64,000 bases of DNA from Streptomyces niger (GTDB lineage: Bacteria > Actinomycetota > Actinomycetes > Streptomycetales > Streptomycetaceae), in contig NZ_JOFQ01000012.1 in NCBI RefSeq assembly GCF_000718305.1, positions 186,001 through 250,000 on the forward strand, read 5' to 3'. A program made the translations under genes and the position numbers. The stretch's first letter is position 1. Every line of letters begins with the position of its first letter. Positions 39,728-47,644 of the stretch are shown here, one piece after another. The notes beneath the pieces are model-generated. The model did not search any database, was not told the origin of the DNA, and saw nothing but the letters and a program-made list of their open reading frames with translations.

Positions 39728-41275
39728 ATGGCTGGAGTGCGGAGCAGTACGGTCGACGGGATGCTGCGGCGGAGCGCCCGGCGGGTGCCGGAGCGCACGG
39801 CGGTGCGGTACGCCGAACGCTCCTGGTCCTACCGGGAGCTGGACGAGGCGGTCACCGCCGCCGCCCGGCTGCTTCTCGGCGAGGGACTGCGCCCCGGCGA
39901 CCGGGTCGGCTCCTACGGACACAACTCCGACGCCTACCTGATCGGCTTCCTCGCCTGCGCCCGCGCCGGCCTCGTCCACGTACCCGTCAACCACCACATC
40001 ACGGGCGACGACCTCCGCTACATCGTCGAACAATCCGGCAGCTCGCTGGTTCTCACCGACCCCGCCCTCGCGCACGAACTTCCGGCGGGGGCGCCCGCAC
40101 TGCCGCTGCGCGACGCCGCCGACGGGCTGCTCGCCCGGCTGGACCGGCTGCGCGCCGACCCCTCGGCCCTCGCCGCGCTGCCGCCGCTCGGCGACGTCGA
40201 CGGGGAGAGCCTCGTCCAGCTGCTCTACACCTCGGGCACCACCGCGCTCCCCAAAGGCGCGATGATGACCCACCGCGCCCTCGTGCACGAATACGTCAGC
40301 GCCATCACGGCCCTGCACCTCACCGAAGCCGACCGGCCGCTGCACTCCCTGCCGCTCTACCACTCCGCCCAGATGCACGTCTTCCTGCTGCCCTACCTGG
40401 CCGTGGGAGCGGAGAACACCATCCTGGACGCGCCCGCGGCCGACACCATCTTCGAGCTGGTGGGCGCGGGCCGGGCGGACAGCCTCTTCGCGCCGCCCAC
40501 GGTGTGGATCGGCCTCTCCCACCACCCCGACTTCGCCGCGCGCGACCTCACCGGGCTGCGCAAGGCGTACTACGGGGCGTCGATCATGCCGGTACCCGTA
40601 CTGGAGCGGCTCCGCGGCCGCCTCCCCGACCTCGCCTTCTACAACTGCTTCGGGCAGAGCGAGATCGGCCCGCTGGCCACGGTGCTGGGGCCCGACGAGC
40701 ACGAGGGGCGGATGGACTCCTGCGGACGGCCGGTGCTCTTCGTGGAGGCACGGGTCGTCGACGAGGAGGGCCGGGACGTGCCCGACGGGACGCCGGGCGA
40801 GGTCGTCTACCGCTCGCCGCAACTGTGCGAGGGCTACTGGGAGAAGCCGGAGGAGACCGCGGCCGCCTTCAGGGACGGCTGGTTCCGCTCCGGCGACCTC
40901 GCCGTCCGCGACCCCGACGGGTACCTCACCGTCGTCGACCGGGTGAAGGACGTCATCAACTCGGGCGGTGTGCTGGTCGCCTCACGGCAGGTCGAGGACG
41001 TGCTGTACGAGCACCCGAAGGTCGCCGAGGTCGCGGTGATCGGATTGCCGGACGACCGGTGGATCGAGGCGGTCACGGCGGTGGTCGTACCGAAGTCGGA
41101 CGCCGGAGACCTCGACGAGCAGGAACTGATCGCCGCCGCCCGCACCCGGCTGCCCGCCTTCAAGACGCCCAAGCGCGTCGTCCTCGTCCCCGAGCTCCCG
41201 CGCAACGCCAGCGGCAAGATCCTCAAGCGGGAGCTCCGGGACCGGCTGGGACGGCGGAGGGACGGGAGGGCCTGA
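39728..41275 (+). CDS. Acyl-CoA synthetase (FadD-like), second of three
   Basis: A 515-aa adenylate-forming ligase. Motifs: YTSGTTALPKGAMMTH near residue 175, NCFGQSEIGPL, GDLAVRDPDGYLTVVDRVKDVINSGGVLV and PRNASGKILKREL with the catalytic lysine. The Val-Ala-Ser after the A8 glycine pair replaces the usual Asn-Ile/Val-Tyr/Ser, a minor oddity. ATG 39728 was chosen as the first start giving the canonical N-terminus; the open frame continues upstream without homology. Lies 91 nt after the first ligase, same strand. Confidence 0.9.
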   Translation: MAGVRSSTVDGMLRRSARRVPERTAVRYAERSWSYRELDEAVTAAARLLLGEGLRPGDRVGSYGHNSDAYLIGFLACARAGLVHVPVNHHITGDDLRYIVEQSGSSLVLTDPALAHELPAGAPALPLRDAADGLLARLDRLRADPSALAALPPLGDVDGESLVQLLYTSGTTALPKGAMMTHRALVHEYVSAITALHLTEADRPLHSLPLYHSAQMHVFLLPYLAVGAENTILDAPAADTIFELVGAGRADSLFAPPTVWIGLSHHPDFAARDLTGLRKAYYGASIMPVPVLERLRGRLPDLAFYNCFGQSEIGPLATVLGPDEHEGRMDSCGRPVLFVEARVVDEEGRDVPDGTPGEVVYRSPQLCEGYWEKPEETAAAFRDGWFRSGDLAVRDPDGYLTVVDRVKDVINSGGVLVASRQVEDVLYEHPKVAEVAVIGLPDDRWIEAVTAVVVPKSDAGDLDEQELIAAARTRLPAFKTPKRVVLVPELPRNASGKILKRELRDRLGRRRDGRA

Positions 41276-41450
41276 GGCGCCCGGTGGTTGCGCCGGCCGA
41301 GCGGTCGATGCGGCTGCGGCATGCCGCCCGACCTGCGGTGACGAGCCGTTGCGGGGTGACTGTCAGTGGTGCCTGCCATGCTGTGAATCGTTCGGGAAAC
41401 CGGGTGGTGCGGGCCGTGAACGACCGGCGGCCGGACACCGCCACACAGGC

Positions 41451-41538
41451 ACGACAGCCACGACAGCCACGACAGCTACACAGCCACGACAGCTACGCAG
41501 TCACGACAGTCGCGACGGCTACGACAGTCACGACGGCA
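41451..41538. repeat. Array of about ten degenerate 9-bp repeats (ACGACAGYY)
   Basis: Units of 9 bp (two are 8 bp) run head to tail: ACGACAGCC twice, ACGACAGCT, ACACAGCC, ACGACAGCT, ACGCAGTC, ACGACAGTC, GCGACGGCT, ACGACAGTC, ACGACGGCA. The array ends 36 bp before the start codon of the double VOC gene. An open frame in phase with that gene passes through it without interruption. The rest of the 299-bp gap (41276-41574) shows nothing recognisable. Confidence 0.85.
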
Positions 41539-41574
41539 GTTCACCAGCTTCGCCACACACCGAAGGATCTGTTC

Positions 41575-42375
41575 ATGCTCTCGACCCAGTACGTACCGGG
41601 TGCGCCGAACTGGCTGGACCTCGGCGTCCCCGACGTGGACGAGGCCGTCGCCTTCTACAGCGAGGTGTTCGGCTGGACTTTCGAGTCCCTGGGGCCGGAC
41701 GCAGGTGGCTACGGCTTCTTCCGGCTGGACGGCCGCACCGTCGCCGCGATCGGCCCCCTGGTCGAGGAAGGCGCCCGTCCGGCGTGGACGCTGTACTTCC
41801 ACACCGCGGACGCGGACGGCACGGCCAAGGCCGTGGCGGCTGCCGGCGGCACGGTCCGGGCCGAGCCGATGGACGTCTTCACCGCGGGCCGGCTGGCCGC
41901 GTTCACCGACCCCGCCGGCGCCCGGTTCGCGGTCTGGCAGCCGGGCGAGGTCAAGGGGCTGGAAGCCGTGATGGAGGCCAACGCCCTGTGCTGGACGGAG
42001 CTGTACACCACCGACGCCGCCACGGCCAAGGACTTCTACAGCTCGGTCTTCTCCTGGCAGTACCAGGACCTGCCGATGGGCGAAGCGGGCGCGTACACCA
42101 TCGTCGTCCCGGCAGGTGTCGCGGCGTCCCCCGCGTTCGGTCAGGGCGGCATGATGCAGCTGCCGCAGGAGCATCTCGACCGCGGTTCGACCTCGGAGTG
42201 GCACCCGTACTTCGGGGTGGACGACTGCGACGCGACTGCCGCGGCGGCGACGGAGCGCGGCGCGACGGCCCTCATCGCGCCGGTCGACGCGGAGGGGGTC
42301 GGCCGCCTGGCGATGTTCCGCGACCCGTACGGCGCCGTCTTCGCCGTCATCAAGGGGGAGCCGCCCACGAGCTGA
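41575..42375 (+). CDS. Double VOC (glyoxalase/bleomycin-resistance-like) protein
   Basis: A 266-aa protein with two VOC modules: residues about 8-125 (WLDLGVPDVDEAVAFYSEVFGWTFESLG...FTDPAGARFAVWQPG) and 137-260 (CWTELYTTDAATAKDFYSSVFSWQYQDL...FRDPYGAVFAVIK). The pattern matches Streptomyces glyoxalase-like hydroxylase-associated proteins. GAAGGA lies 7 nt upstream of ATG 41575, but the frame is open further upstream through a 9-bp repeat array, so an extended N-terminus cannot be excluded. Metal ligands are only partly conserved. Function unknown; may bind a hydrophobic metabolite. Confidence 0.88.
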   Translation: MLSTQYVPGAPNWLDLGVPDVDEAVAFYSEVFGWTFESLGPDAGGYGFFRLDGRTVAAIGPLVEEGARPAWTLYFHTADADGTAKAVAAAGGTVRAEPMDVFTAGRLAAFTDPAGARFAVWQPGEVKGLEAVMEANALCWTELYTTDAATAKDFYSSVFSWQYQDLPMGEAGAYTIVVPAGVAASPAFGQGGMMQLPQEHLDRGSTSEWHPYFGVDDCDATAAAATERGATALIAPVDAEGVGRLAMFRDPYGAVFAVIKGEPPTS

Positions 42376-42428
42376 GAGAGGAGAGGGAAACGGAGTTCGG
42401 GACGCGTCCTCGTGGGTACCTTCGGCCC

Positions 42429-43127
42429 ATGGCGGACGTACAGAAGGTGCAGGTGGACGGGGTCGAGCTGGCGTACCGGGTGTGGGGCGAGGCGGAGGCG
42501 CCCCCGGCGGTGCTGCTGCACTGTCTCGGCGAGGACGGTGAGGACTGGCGCGGGGTGGTCGGGCAGTTGGCGACCACCCACCGGGTGTACGCGCTGGACC
42601 AGCGGGGCCACGGGAAGAGCGAGTGGCCCGGCGAGTACGGCTTCGAGCGGTGGCGGGACGACGCGATCGGCTTCCTTCGCGAGCTGGGCCTCGATCAGGT
42701 CACGCTCATCGGCCACTCGCTGGGAGCGGTGGCCGCGCTCCTGCTGGCCGCCGAGCGACCCGAGCTGGTGGCGCGGCTGATCCTCGAAGAGGCGGCCCCG
42801 CCGCTGCCCGCCGACCCGCCGCAGCAGGTACCGGAGGCACCGGCCGGCCCGCCGCTGTTCGACTGGGCGGCGAAGGCCACGGTGGTGGCGGAGCGGAACG
42901 CGCCGGATCCGGGGTGGTGGGAAGCGCTCGGGCGGATCACCGCGCCCACGCTCGTGATCGGCGGCGGTGCCGACAGCCACATTCCGCAGGAGCGGCTGGC
43001 GCGCATGGCGGAACTGATCCCGCACGCCGAACTGGTCACGATCGACGGCGCCGGCCACCTGGTCCATGAGGAGCGGCCGCGCGAATTCCTCGACGCGGTA
43101 CAGGGCTTCCTGGTGCGGGAGGGCTGA
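42429..43127 (+). CDS. Alpha/beta-fold hydrolase
   Basis: A 232-aa hydrolase. HCLGEDGEDW (oxyanion strand), DQRGHGKSEWP, nucleophile elbow GHSLGA with Ser97, acidic residue in GGGADSHIP and base in GAGHLVHEE give a complete triad. There is no signal peptide and the substrate is unknown. No ribosome site precedes ATG 42429, but TACCTT (42418-42423) lies 5-6 nt upstream, suggesting a leaderless mRNA. It follows the VOC gene by 53 nt. Confidence 0.9.
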   Translation: MADVQKVQVDGVELAYRVWGEAEAPPAVLLHCLGEDGEDWRGVVGQLATTHRVYALDQRGHGKSEWPGEYGFERWRDDAIGFLRELGLDQVTLIGHSLGAVAALLLAAERPELVARLILEEAAPPLPADPPQQVPEAPAGPPLFDWAAKATVVAERNAPDPGWWEALGRITAPTLVIGGGADSHIPQERLARMAELIPHAELVTIDGAGHLVHEERPREFLDAVQGFLVREG

Positions 43128-43190
43128 CGCCGGGGGCGGGGGAGTTTCTGCACGGCTGTCCGGTCGGCGGACTCCGGTAGCCGTGACGAC

Positions 43191-43211
43191 CCTTGTTCCA
43201 GTAGAACAAGG
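43191..43211. promoter_or_regulatory. 8-5-8 palindrome upstream of the chorismate mutase gene
   Basis: CCTTGTTC and GAACAAGG are exact inverse complements around CAGTA. The site lies 43 bp upstream of the start and resembles a TetR-type operator. Confidence 0.6.
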
Positions 43212-43254
43212 CGATCGAGCAGCCCCTTGCGGGACCGACAGAGAAGGGGAACCG

Positions 43255-43980
43255 GTGCCACTCAGCTCCTCCGTCCGCCGCCGTTCACCGCGGCACGTCG
43301 TCGTCCGCCGCGCGGTGGTCACGACCGTCGCCGCGGCCGCCCTGTTCGCCGGAGCCCCCGGCGCGACCGCGGCCCCGGCAACCCAAGCGGCCCCGGCAAC
43401 CCAAGCGGCCCCGGCAACCCAAGCTGCCCCGGTGGCTCACTCGGGCTCGCCGGAGCGCACGGCTCCGGCCGCCACCAGGCCCACCGCACGTACGGGCCAG
43501 TACACCGCGCTGCGTCCCCTCGCCGCGCTGTCCGCCGAGCGGCTGGCGACCGCCGACCTGGTCGCGGCGGCCAAGTGGGGCACCGACAGCCCCATCGACG
43601 ACCCGGCGCGCGAGCAGCAGGTGCTCGATGCGGTGGCCCAGCGGGCGCGTGAACTGGGCGCGGACCCCGCGCGTACGGTGGCGGTCTTCCGGGACCAGAT
43701 CGAGGCGAACAAGATCGTGCAGCGCGGGCTGCACCGCGCCTGGACCGCCGACCCCTCCCGGGCGCCCACCACCCGCCCCGACCTCGCCGAGGTCCGCGAG
43801 GAGATCAACCGCATCAACGAGGGGCTGGTACGCGCCCTCGCCGACTCCTCGGCCGCGCGTACGTCCCCGTCCTGCACGCCCGTCCTGGCGGTGGCCTCGG
43901 CCGGCGTCGTACGGGACGCGCGCCTGGACCCGCTGCACACGGTGGCCCTGGCCCGCTCCGTGCGCTCGGTCTGCGGCTGA
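43255..43980 (+). CDS. Secreted chorismate mutase (AroQ-gamma type)
   Basis: A 241-aa exported protein. An Arg-rich N-terminus (SVRRRSPRHVVVRR) and hydrophobic AVVTTVAAAALFAGAPG form a signal peptide, cut near GATAAPA. A repeated APATQA linker follows. The catalytic helical domain LAALSAERLATADLVAAAKWGTDSPIDDPAREQQVLDAVAQRA...VFRDQIEANKIVQRGLHRAW matches periplasmic/secreted chorismate mutases such as mycobacterial Rv1885c. It converts chorismate to prephenate outside the cytoplasm; the physiological reason is unclear in this family. GTG 43255 has AGAAGGGG about 5 nt upstream. Two cysteines near the C-terminus probably form a disulfide. Confidence 0.88.
   Translation: MPLSSSVRRRSPRHVVVRRAVVTTVAAAALFAGAPGATAAPATQAAPATQAAPATQAAPVAHSGSPERTAPAATRPTARTGQYTALRPLAALSAERLATADLVAAAKWGTDSPIDDPAREQQVLDAVAQRARELGADPARTVAVFRDQIEANKIVQRGLHRAWTADPSRAPTTRPDLAEVREEINRINEGLVRALADSSAARTSPSCTPVLAVASAGVVRDARLDPLHTVALARSVRSVCG
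43369..43422 (+). repeat. Three identical 18-bp repeats within the chorismate mutase gene
   Basis: Exact copies at 43369-43386, 43387-43404 and 43405-43422 encode AAPATQ repeated; a partial fourth copy follows. They lie in the linker between signal peptide and catalytic domain and could vary in number between strains by slippage. Confidence 0.85.
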
Positions 43981-43981
43981 C

Positions 43982-44018
43982 CGGAGGCGGGCACCCCGGC
44001 CGGCCCGAGACGCCTCCG
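43982..44018. terminator. Hairpin between converging chorismate mutase and acyl-CoA ligase genes
   Basis: CGGAGGCG (43982-43989) pairs with CGCCTCCG (44011-44018), with extra GC pairing possible in the loop. It lies directly after the chorismate mutase stop. Confidence 0.55.
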
Positions 44019-44056
44019 TCAGCCGGAGGACGACGCGGCAGCCGTCCCCCGGGGGC

Positions 44057-45676
44057 CTACTCGCCGCCCGCCACCCGCTTGGCCCACCGGTAGTCGGCCT
44101 TGCCGCTGGGGGAGCGTTGGATGTGGTCGGTGAAGACGACCGTGCGGGGAATCTTGTAGCCGGCGAGGTGGCTACGGCAGTGGGCCTGGACGGCGGCCGG
44201 ATCCACCGGCGCCGCGCCCGGGCGGAGCTGCACCACGGCCGCGACGCGGTTGCCCCAGCGGTCGTCCGGGACGCCCGCGACGAGTGCGTCGTACACGTCG
44301 GGGTGGGCCTTGAGGGCCTGTTCGACCTCTTCGGGGTAGACCTTCTCGCCGCCGGAGTTGATGCACTGCGAGCCGCGGCCGAGGACCGTGACCACGCCGT
44401 CCTCGTCGACGGTGGCCATGTCGCCGAGCAGTACCCAGCGTTCGCCGTCGGCCTCGAAGAACGTCTCGGCGGTCTTGGCCGGGTCGTTGTAGTAGCCCAG
44501 CGGCACGTGGCCGCGCTGGGCCAGCCGGCCGGGCTCGCCGGGCGCCACCGGTGCGTGCGTGACCGGGTCGACCACCGCGGTACGGCCGTTGACGTGCAGC
44601 CGGAAGCCGGTGTCGGGGCCCGCGTCGTCGGTGGCGGTGCCGTTGAAGCCGGACTCGGAGGAGCCGAAGTTGTTCAGCAGCATCGCGTGCGGGACCAGGG
44701 CGGTGAACTGGGCCCGCACGGTGTCGGAGAGGATCGCGCCGGAGCTGGAGACGGCGAAGAGGGTCGTGCAGTCGGTGCCCTTGAGCGGGCCGGCCAGGGC
44801 GTCGGTCAGCGGGCGCAGCATCGCGTCGCCAACGAGGGAGACGCTGGTGACCCGTTCGCGTTCGATCGTTCGCAGGACCTCTTCGGGCACGTACTTGCGG
44901 TGGAGGACGACTTTCTGACCGAAGTGGAAGGCTATGAGGGCGGTGAGGGTGGAGGTGCCGTGCATGAGTGGGGGAGTGGGGAAGAAGACCAGCCCTTCGC
45001 CGCTCGCGGCGGCCCGTTCGGCCAGTTCCTCGGCGCGTGAGACCGGTTCGCCGGTGGGCGCGCCGCCGCCCGTGCCGGAGAAGAACAGGTCCTCGTGGCG
45101 CCAGACCACGCCTTTGGGCATGCCGGTGGTGCCGCCCGTGTAGATGATGACGCGGTCGTCGGCGCTGCGCGGTCCGAAGCCGCGGTCGGGGGAGCCGGCG
45201 GCCTCGGCCTCCGTGAAGGGAACGACGGGGCGCGCGGGTTCGGGGGCGCCGGGCGGCGGGGTGCCGACCCGTACGAGGTGGCGCAGGCGCGGCGCCCGGG
45301 GCGCGGCGGCGGCCACCCGCTCGGTGAACTCCGCGTCGAAGACGAGCGCGACCAGGTCGGCGTCGCGGTAGAGGTAGGCCAGCTCCTCTTCAACGTAGCG
45401 GTAGTTGACGTTGACCGGCACGGCCCGGATCTTCAGGCAGGCGTAGAACGCCTGGAGGTACTCGACGCCGTTGTAGAGGTGCAGGCCGACGTGGTCGCCG
45501 GGGCGTACGCCGGAGTCCTGGAGGTGGTGGGCGAGGCGGTTGGCCGCCCGGTCCAGCTGCCGGTAGGTGAGCCGGCGTTCGGCGCCGCTGCCGGGGTGGT
45601 CGGTGTACACCAACGCTTCGCGGTCGGGCACCGTGTCGACGATCGACTCGAAGAGGTCGGCAAGGTTGTACTCCAC
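44057..45676 (-). CDS. Acyl-CoA synthetase (FadD-like), third, divergent from the enoyl-CoA hydratase operon
   Basis: A 539-aa adenylate-forming ligase. Motifs: VIIYTGGTTGMPKGVVW near residue 180 (Gly-Gly replacing the usual Ser-Gly), NNFGSSESG, LLGDMATVDEDGVVTVLGRGSQCINSGGEKVYPEEVE and SPSGKADYRWAK with the catalytic lysine. This pattern (TGGTTGMPKG, GRGSQCINSGGEK) is characteristic of FadD19/FadD3-like ligases of steroid side-chain or ring catabolism, as far as motif memory allows. GTG 45676 has AGGAGG 4 nt upstream. The divergent promoter carries the second CTGAC palindrome. Confidence 0.9.
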   Translation of the reverse strand: MEYNLADLFESIVDTVPDREALVYTDHPGSGAERRLTYRQLDRAANRLAHHLQDSGVRPGDHVGLHLYNGVEYLQAFYACLKIRAVPVNVNYRYVEEELAYLYRDADLVALVFDAEFTERVAAAAPRAPRLRHLVRVGTPPPGAPEPARPVVPFTEAEAAGSPDRGFGPRSADDRVIIYTGGTTGMPKGVVWRHEDLFFSGTGGGAPTGEPVSRAEELAERAAASGEGLVFFPTPPLMHGTSTLTALIAFHFGQKVVLHRKYVPEEVLRTIERERVTSVSLVGDAMLRPLTDALAGPLKGTDCTTLFAVSSSGAILSDTVRAQFTALVPHAMLLNNFGSSESGFNGTATDDAGPDTGFRLHVNGRTAVVDPVTHAPVAPGEPGRLAQRGHVPLGYYNDPAKTAETFFEADGERWVLLGDMATVDEDGVVTVLGRGSQCINSGGEKVYPEEVEQALKAHPDVYDALVAGVPDDRWGNRVAAVVQLRPGAAPVDPAAVQAHCRSHLAGYKIPRTVVFTDHIQRSPSGKADYRWAKRVAGGE

Positions 45677-45760
45677 GTCTCCTCCTGATCGCGCGGCCGC
45701 TGGTCCGGCGCTCATTAGAGCCGCCGGGGCGGTAAGGGGGAAGGGCCGCGGCCAATAAAA

Positions 45761-45775
45761 CTGACTGAGTGTCAG
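45761..45775. promoter_or_regulatory. Palindrome CTGAC-N5-GTCAG in the FadD/enoyl-CoA hydratase divergent promoter (copy 2)
   Basis: CTGACTGAGTGTCAG has the same arms and 5-nt spacing as the site at 36879-36893 and is followed by AAAACTCTT, as there. It is placed between the third acyl-CoA ligase (85 bp) and the hydratase operon (96 bp). Confidence 0.65.
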
Positions 45776-45871
45776 AAAACTCTTGAAGTCGCCGTGCCGC
45801 TCCTGCAACCTGTTCTGCATTCTTCACCCGGGCAGAGCGGATCCTTCATACGGGCAGGACGGGAGAACGGC

Positions 45872-46687
45872 ATGGGCGGCACCCCCGGTACCGGCACCGA
45901 ACACCTCACCGTGGAGCGCGTCGGCGCGACACTCGTACTCACCCTGAACCGCCCGGCGGCGAAGAACGCCCTCTCGCCGCCGATGCTGGTCGGCCTGTAC
46001 GACGGCTGGCTGGCCGCCGACGCCGACGACGACATCCGGTCGGTCGTCCTCACCGGCGCGGGCGGTGTCTTCTGCGCCGGCATGGACCTCAAGGCGCTGG
46101 CCGGCGGCGGCATGGCCGACGACGCGTACCGCGACCGGATGAAAGCCGATCCCGACCTGCACTGGAAGGCCATGCTCCGGCACCACCGGCCGCGCAAACC
46201 CGTCATCGCCGCCGTCGAGGGCCCGTGCGTGGCAGGCGGTACGGAGATCCTGCAGGGCACGGACATCCGGGTGGCCGGTGAGAGCGCGACCTTCGGGCTC
46301 TTCGAAGTGCGCCGCGGGCTCTTCCCCATCGGTGGCTCGACCGTCCGCCTGCAGCGCCAGATCCCCCGCACGCACGCCCTGGAGATGCTGCTCACCGGCC
46401 GCCCGTACAGCGCGCGGGAAGCCGAACGGACCGGGCTGATCGGTCACGTCGTGCCGGATGGCACCGCCCGTGCCAAGGCCCTGGAGATCGCCGAACAGAT
46501 CAACGCCTGCGGCCCGCTCGCGGTCGAAGCGGTCAAGTCCTCGGTCTACGCGACCGCGGAGATGACCGAGACCGACGGACTGGCACACGAACTCGAACAC
46601 GGCTGGCCGATCTTCGGCACCGCCGACGCCAAGGAAGGCGCGAAAGCCTTCGCCGAGAAGCGCCCGCCCGTCTACCGGCGCACCTGA
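45872..46687 (+). CDS. Enoyl-CoA hydratase/isomerase (crotonase) family protein
   Basis: A 271-aa crotonase. LTLNRPAAKNALSPPML, the first oxyanion loop VFCAGMDLKALAGGGM, the second EGPCVAGGTEILQGTDIRVAGESATFGLFEVRRGLFPIGGST and the C-terminal VEAVKSSVYATAEM are all standard. It presumably hydrates a 2-enoyl-CoA; family specificity is broad. GGGAG precedes ATG 45872 by 7 nt. It is the first gene of a four-gene operon with DUF35 and two thiolase-fold proteins, spaced 9, overlapping, and 7 nt. Confidence 0.92.
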   Translation: MGGTPGTGTEHLTVERVGATLVLTLNRPAAKNALSPPMLVGLYDGWLAADADDDIRSVVLTGAGGVFCAGMDLKALAGGGMADDAYRDRMKADPDLHWKAMLRHHRPRKPVIAAVEGPCVAGGTEILQGTDIRVAGESATFGLFEVRRGLFPIGGSTVRLQRQIPRTHALEMLLTGRPYSAREAERTGLIGHVVPDGTARAKALEIAEQINACGPLAVEAVKSSVYATAEMTETDGLAHELEHGWPIFGTADAKEGAKAFAEKRPPVYRRT

Positions 46688-46696
46688 GGAGCAGCC

Positions 46697-47644
46697 GTGA
46701 CCACCGAGATCCTCGCCGCCCCACTCGTCGTCGAATTCCCCTTCACCCGCTCCCTCGGGCCCGTGCAGAGCGCCTTCCTCACCGGCCTCCGCGAGCGCAC
46801 CGTCCTCGGCGTCCGGACCACCGCCGGCACGGTGCTGGTGCCGCCCACCGAGTACGACCCGGCCACCGCCGCCGAGCTGCACGAGATGGTCCAGGTCGCG
46901 GAGGTCGGCACCGTCACCACCTGGGCCTGGAACCCGCACCCCACCGGCAAGCCCCCGCTCGACCGGCCCTTCGCCTGGGTGCTCGTCCGGCTCGACGGCA
47001 CCGACAGCGCCCTGCTGCACGTCCTGGACGCCCCCTCGCCCGACGCGGTCTCCACCGGCATGCGGGTCCGCATCCGGTGGGCGGAGACGCGGACGGGCGC
47101 CATCACGGACATCGCCTGCTTCGAGCCGTACGACGGCGCGGCCGGGCCCGCGCCCCGCGACCACGCCGGCGACTTCGCCGACGCCGTCTCCGTCGTCACC
47201 CTCCCCGCCCGCCTCGACTACACGTACAGCCCCGGCCGGGCCCAGACCGCGTACCTCCGGGCGCTCGCCGAGCGGCGCACGGTGGGCGAACGCTGCCCTG
47301 AGTGCGCCAAGGTCTACGTGCCGCCGCGCGGCGCCTGTCCCACCTGTGGCGTCCCCACCGGCGAACGCGTCGAGGTCGGCCCGAAGGGCACCGTCACCAC
47401 CTTCTGCATCGTCAACATCAAGGCCAAGGGCCTGGACATCGAAGTGCCCTACGTCTACGGCCACATCGCCCTGGACGGCGCGGGGCTGGCGCTCCACGGC
47501 CGCATCGCCGGCATTCCGTACGACCAGGTCCGGATGGGCATGCGGGTCGAGCCGGTCTGGAAGGAAGGCCAGCGCTGGCCCGACCACTACCGGCCCACCG
47601 GGGAGCCGGACGCCGACTACGACACGTACAGGGAGCTGGTGTGA
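46697..47644 (+). CDS. OB-fold nucleic-acid-type DUF35 protein with zinc ribbon (ChsH2-like partner)
   Basis: A 315-aa protein made of two OB-fold/DUF35 halves. Residues about 15-150 form the first half and lack the zinc cysteines. Residues 165-310 form the second, with AERRTVGERCPECAKVYVPPRGACPTCGVPTGE, a four-Cys zinc ribbon, and the OB strands VEVGPKGTVTTFCIVNIKAKGLDIEVPYVYGHI. DUF35 proteins pair with thiolase-fold Ltp proteins in acyl-CoA processing, including the retro-aldolase of cholesterol side-chain degradation. GTG 46697 has GGAG 5 nt upstream; its TGA overlaps the next ATG. Confidence 0.88.
   Translation: MTTEILAAPLVVEFPFTRSLGPVQSAFLTGLRERTVLGVRTTAGTVLVPPTEYDPATAAELHEMVQVAEVGTVTTWAWNPHPTGKPPLDRPFAWVLVRLDGTDSALLHVLDAPSPDAVSTGMRVRIRWAETRTGAITDIACFEPYDGAAGPAPRDHAGDFADAVSVVTLPARLDYTYSPGRAQTAYLRALAERRTVGERCPECAKVYVPPRGACPTCGVPTGERVEVGPKGTVTTFCIVNIKAKGLDIEVPYVYGHIALDGAGLALHGRIAGIPYDQVRMGMRVEPVWKEGQRWPDHYRPTGEPDADYDTYRELV

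Noticed and set aside
36331..39798. Antisense frame of about 1150 codons opposite the nitronate monooxygenase and first acyl-CoA ligase
   Set aside because: No family signal; shadow of two well-defined enzymes on the plus strand.
41451..41538. Possible CRISPR-like array
   Set aside because: Units are 9 bp with no spacers and no cas genes are present; it is a simple tandem repeat.
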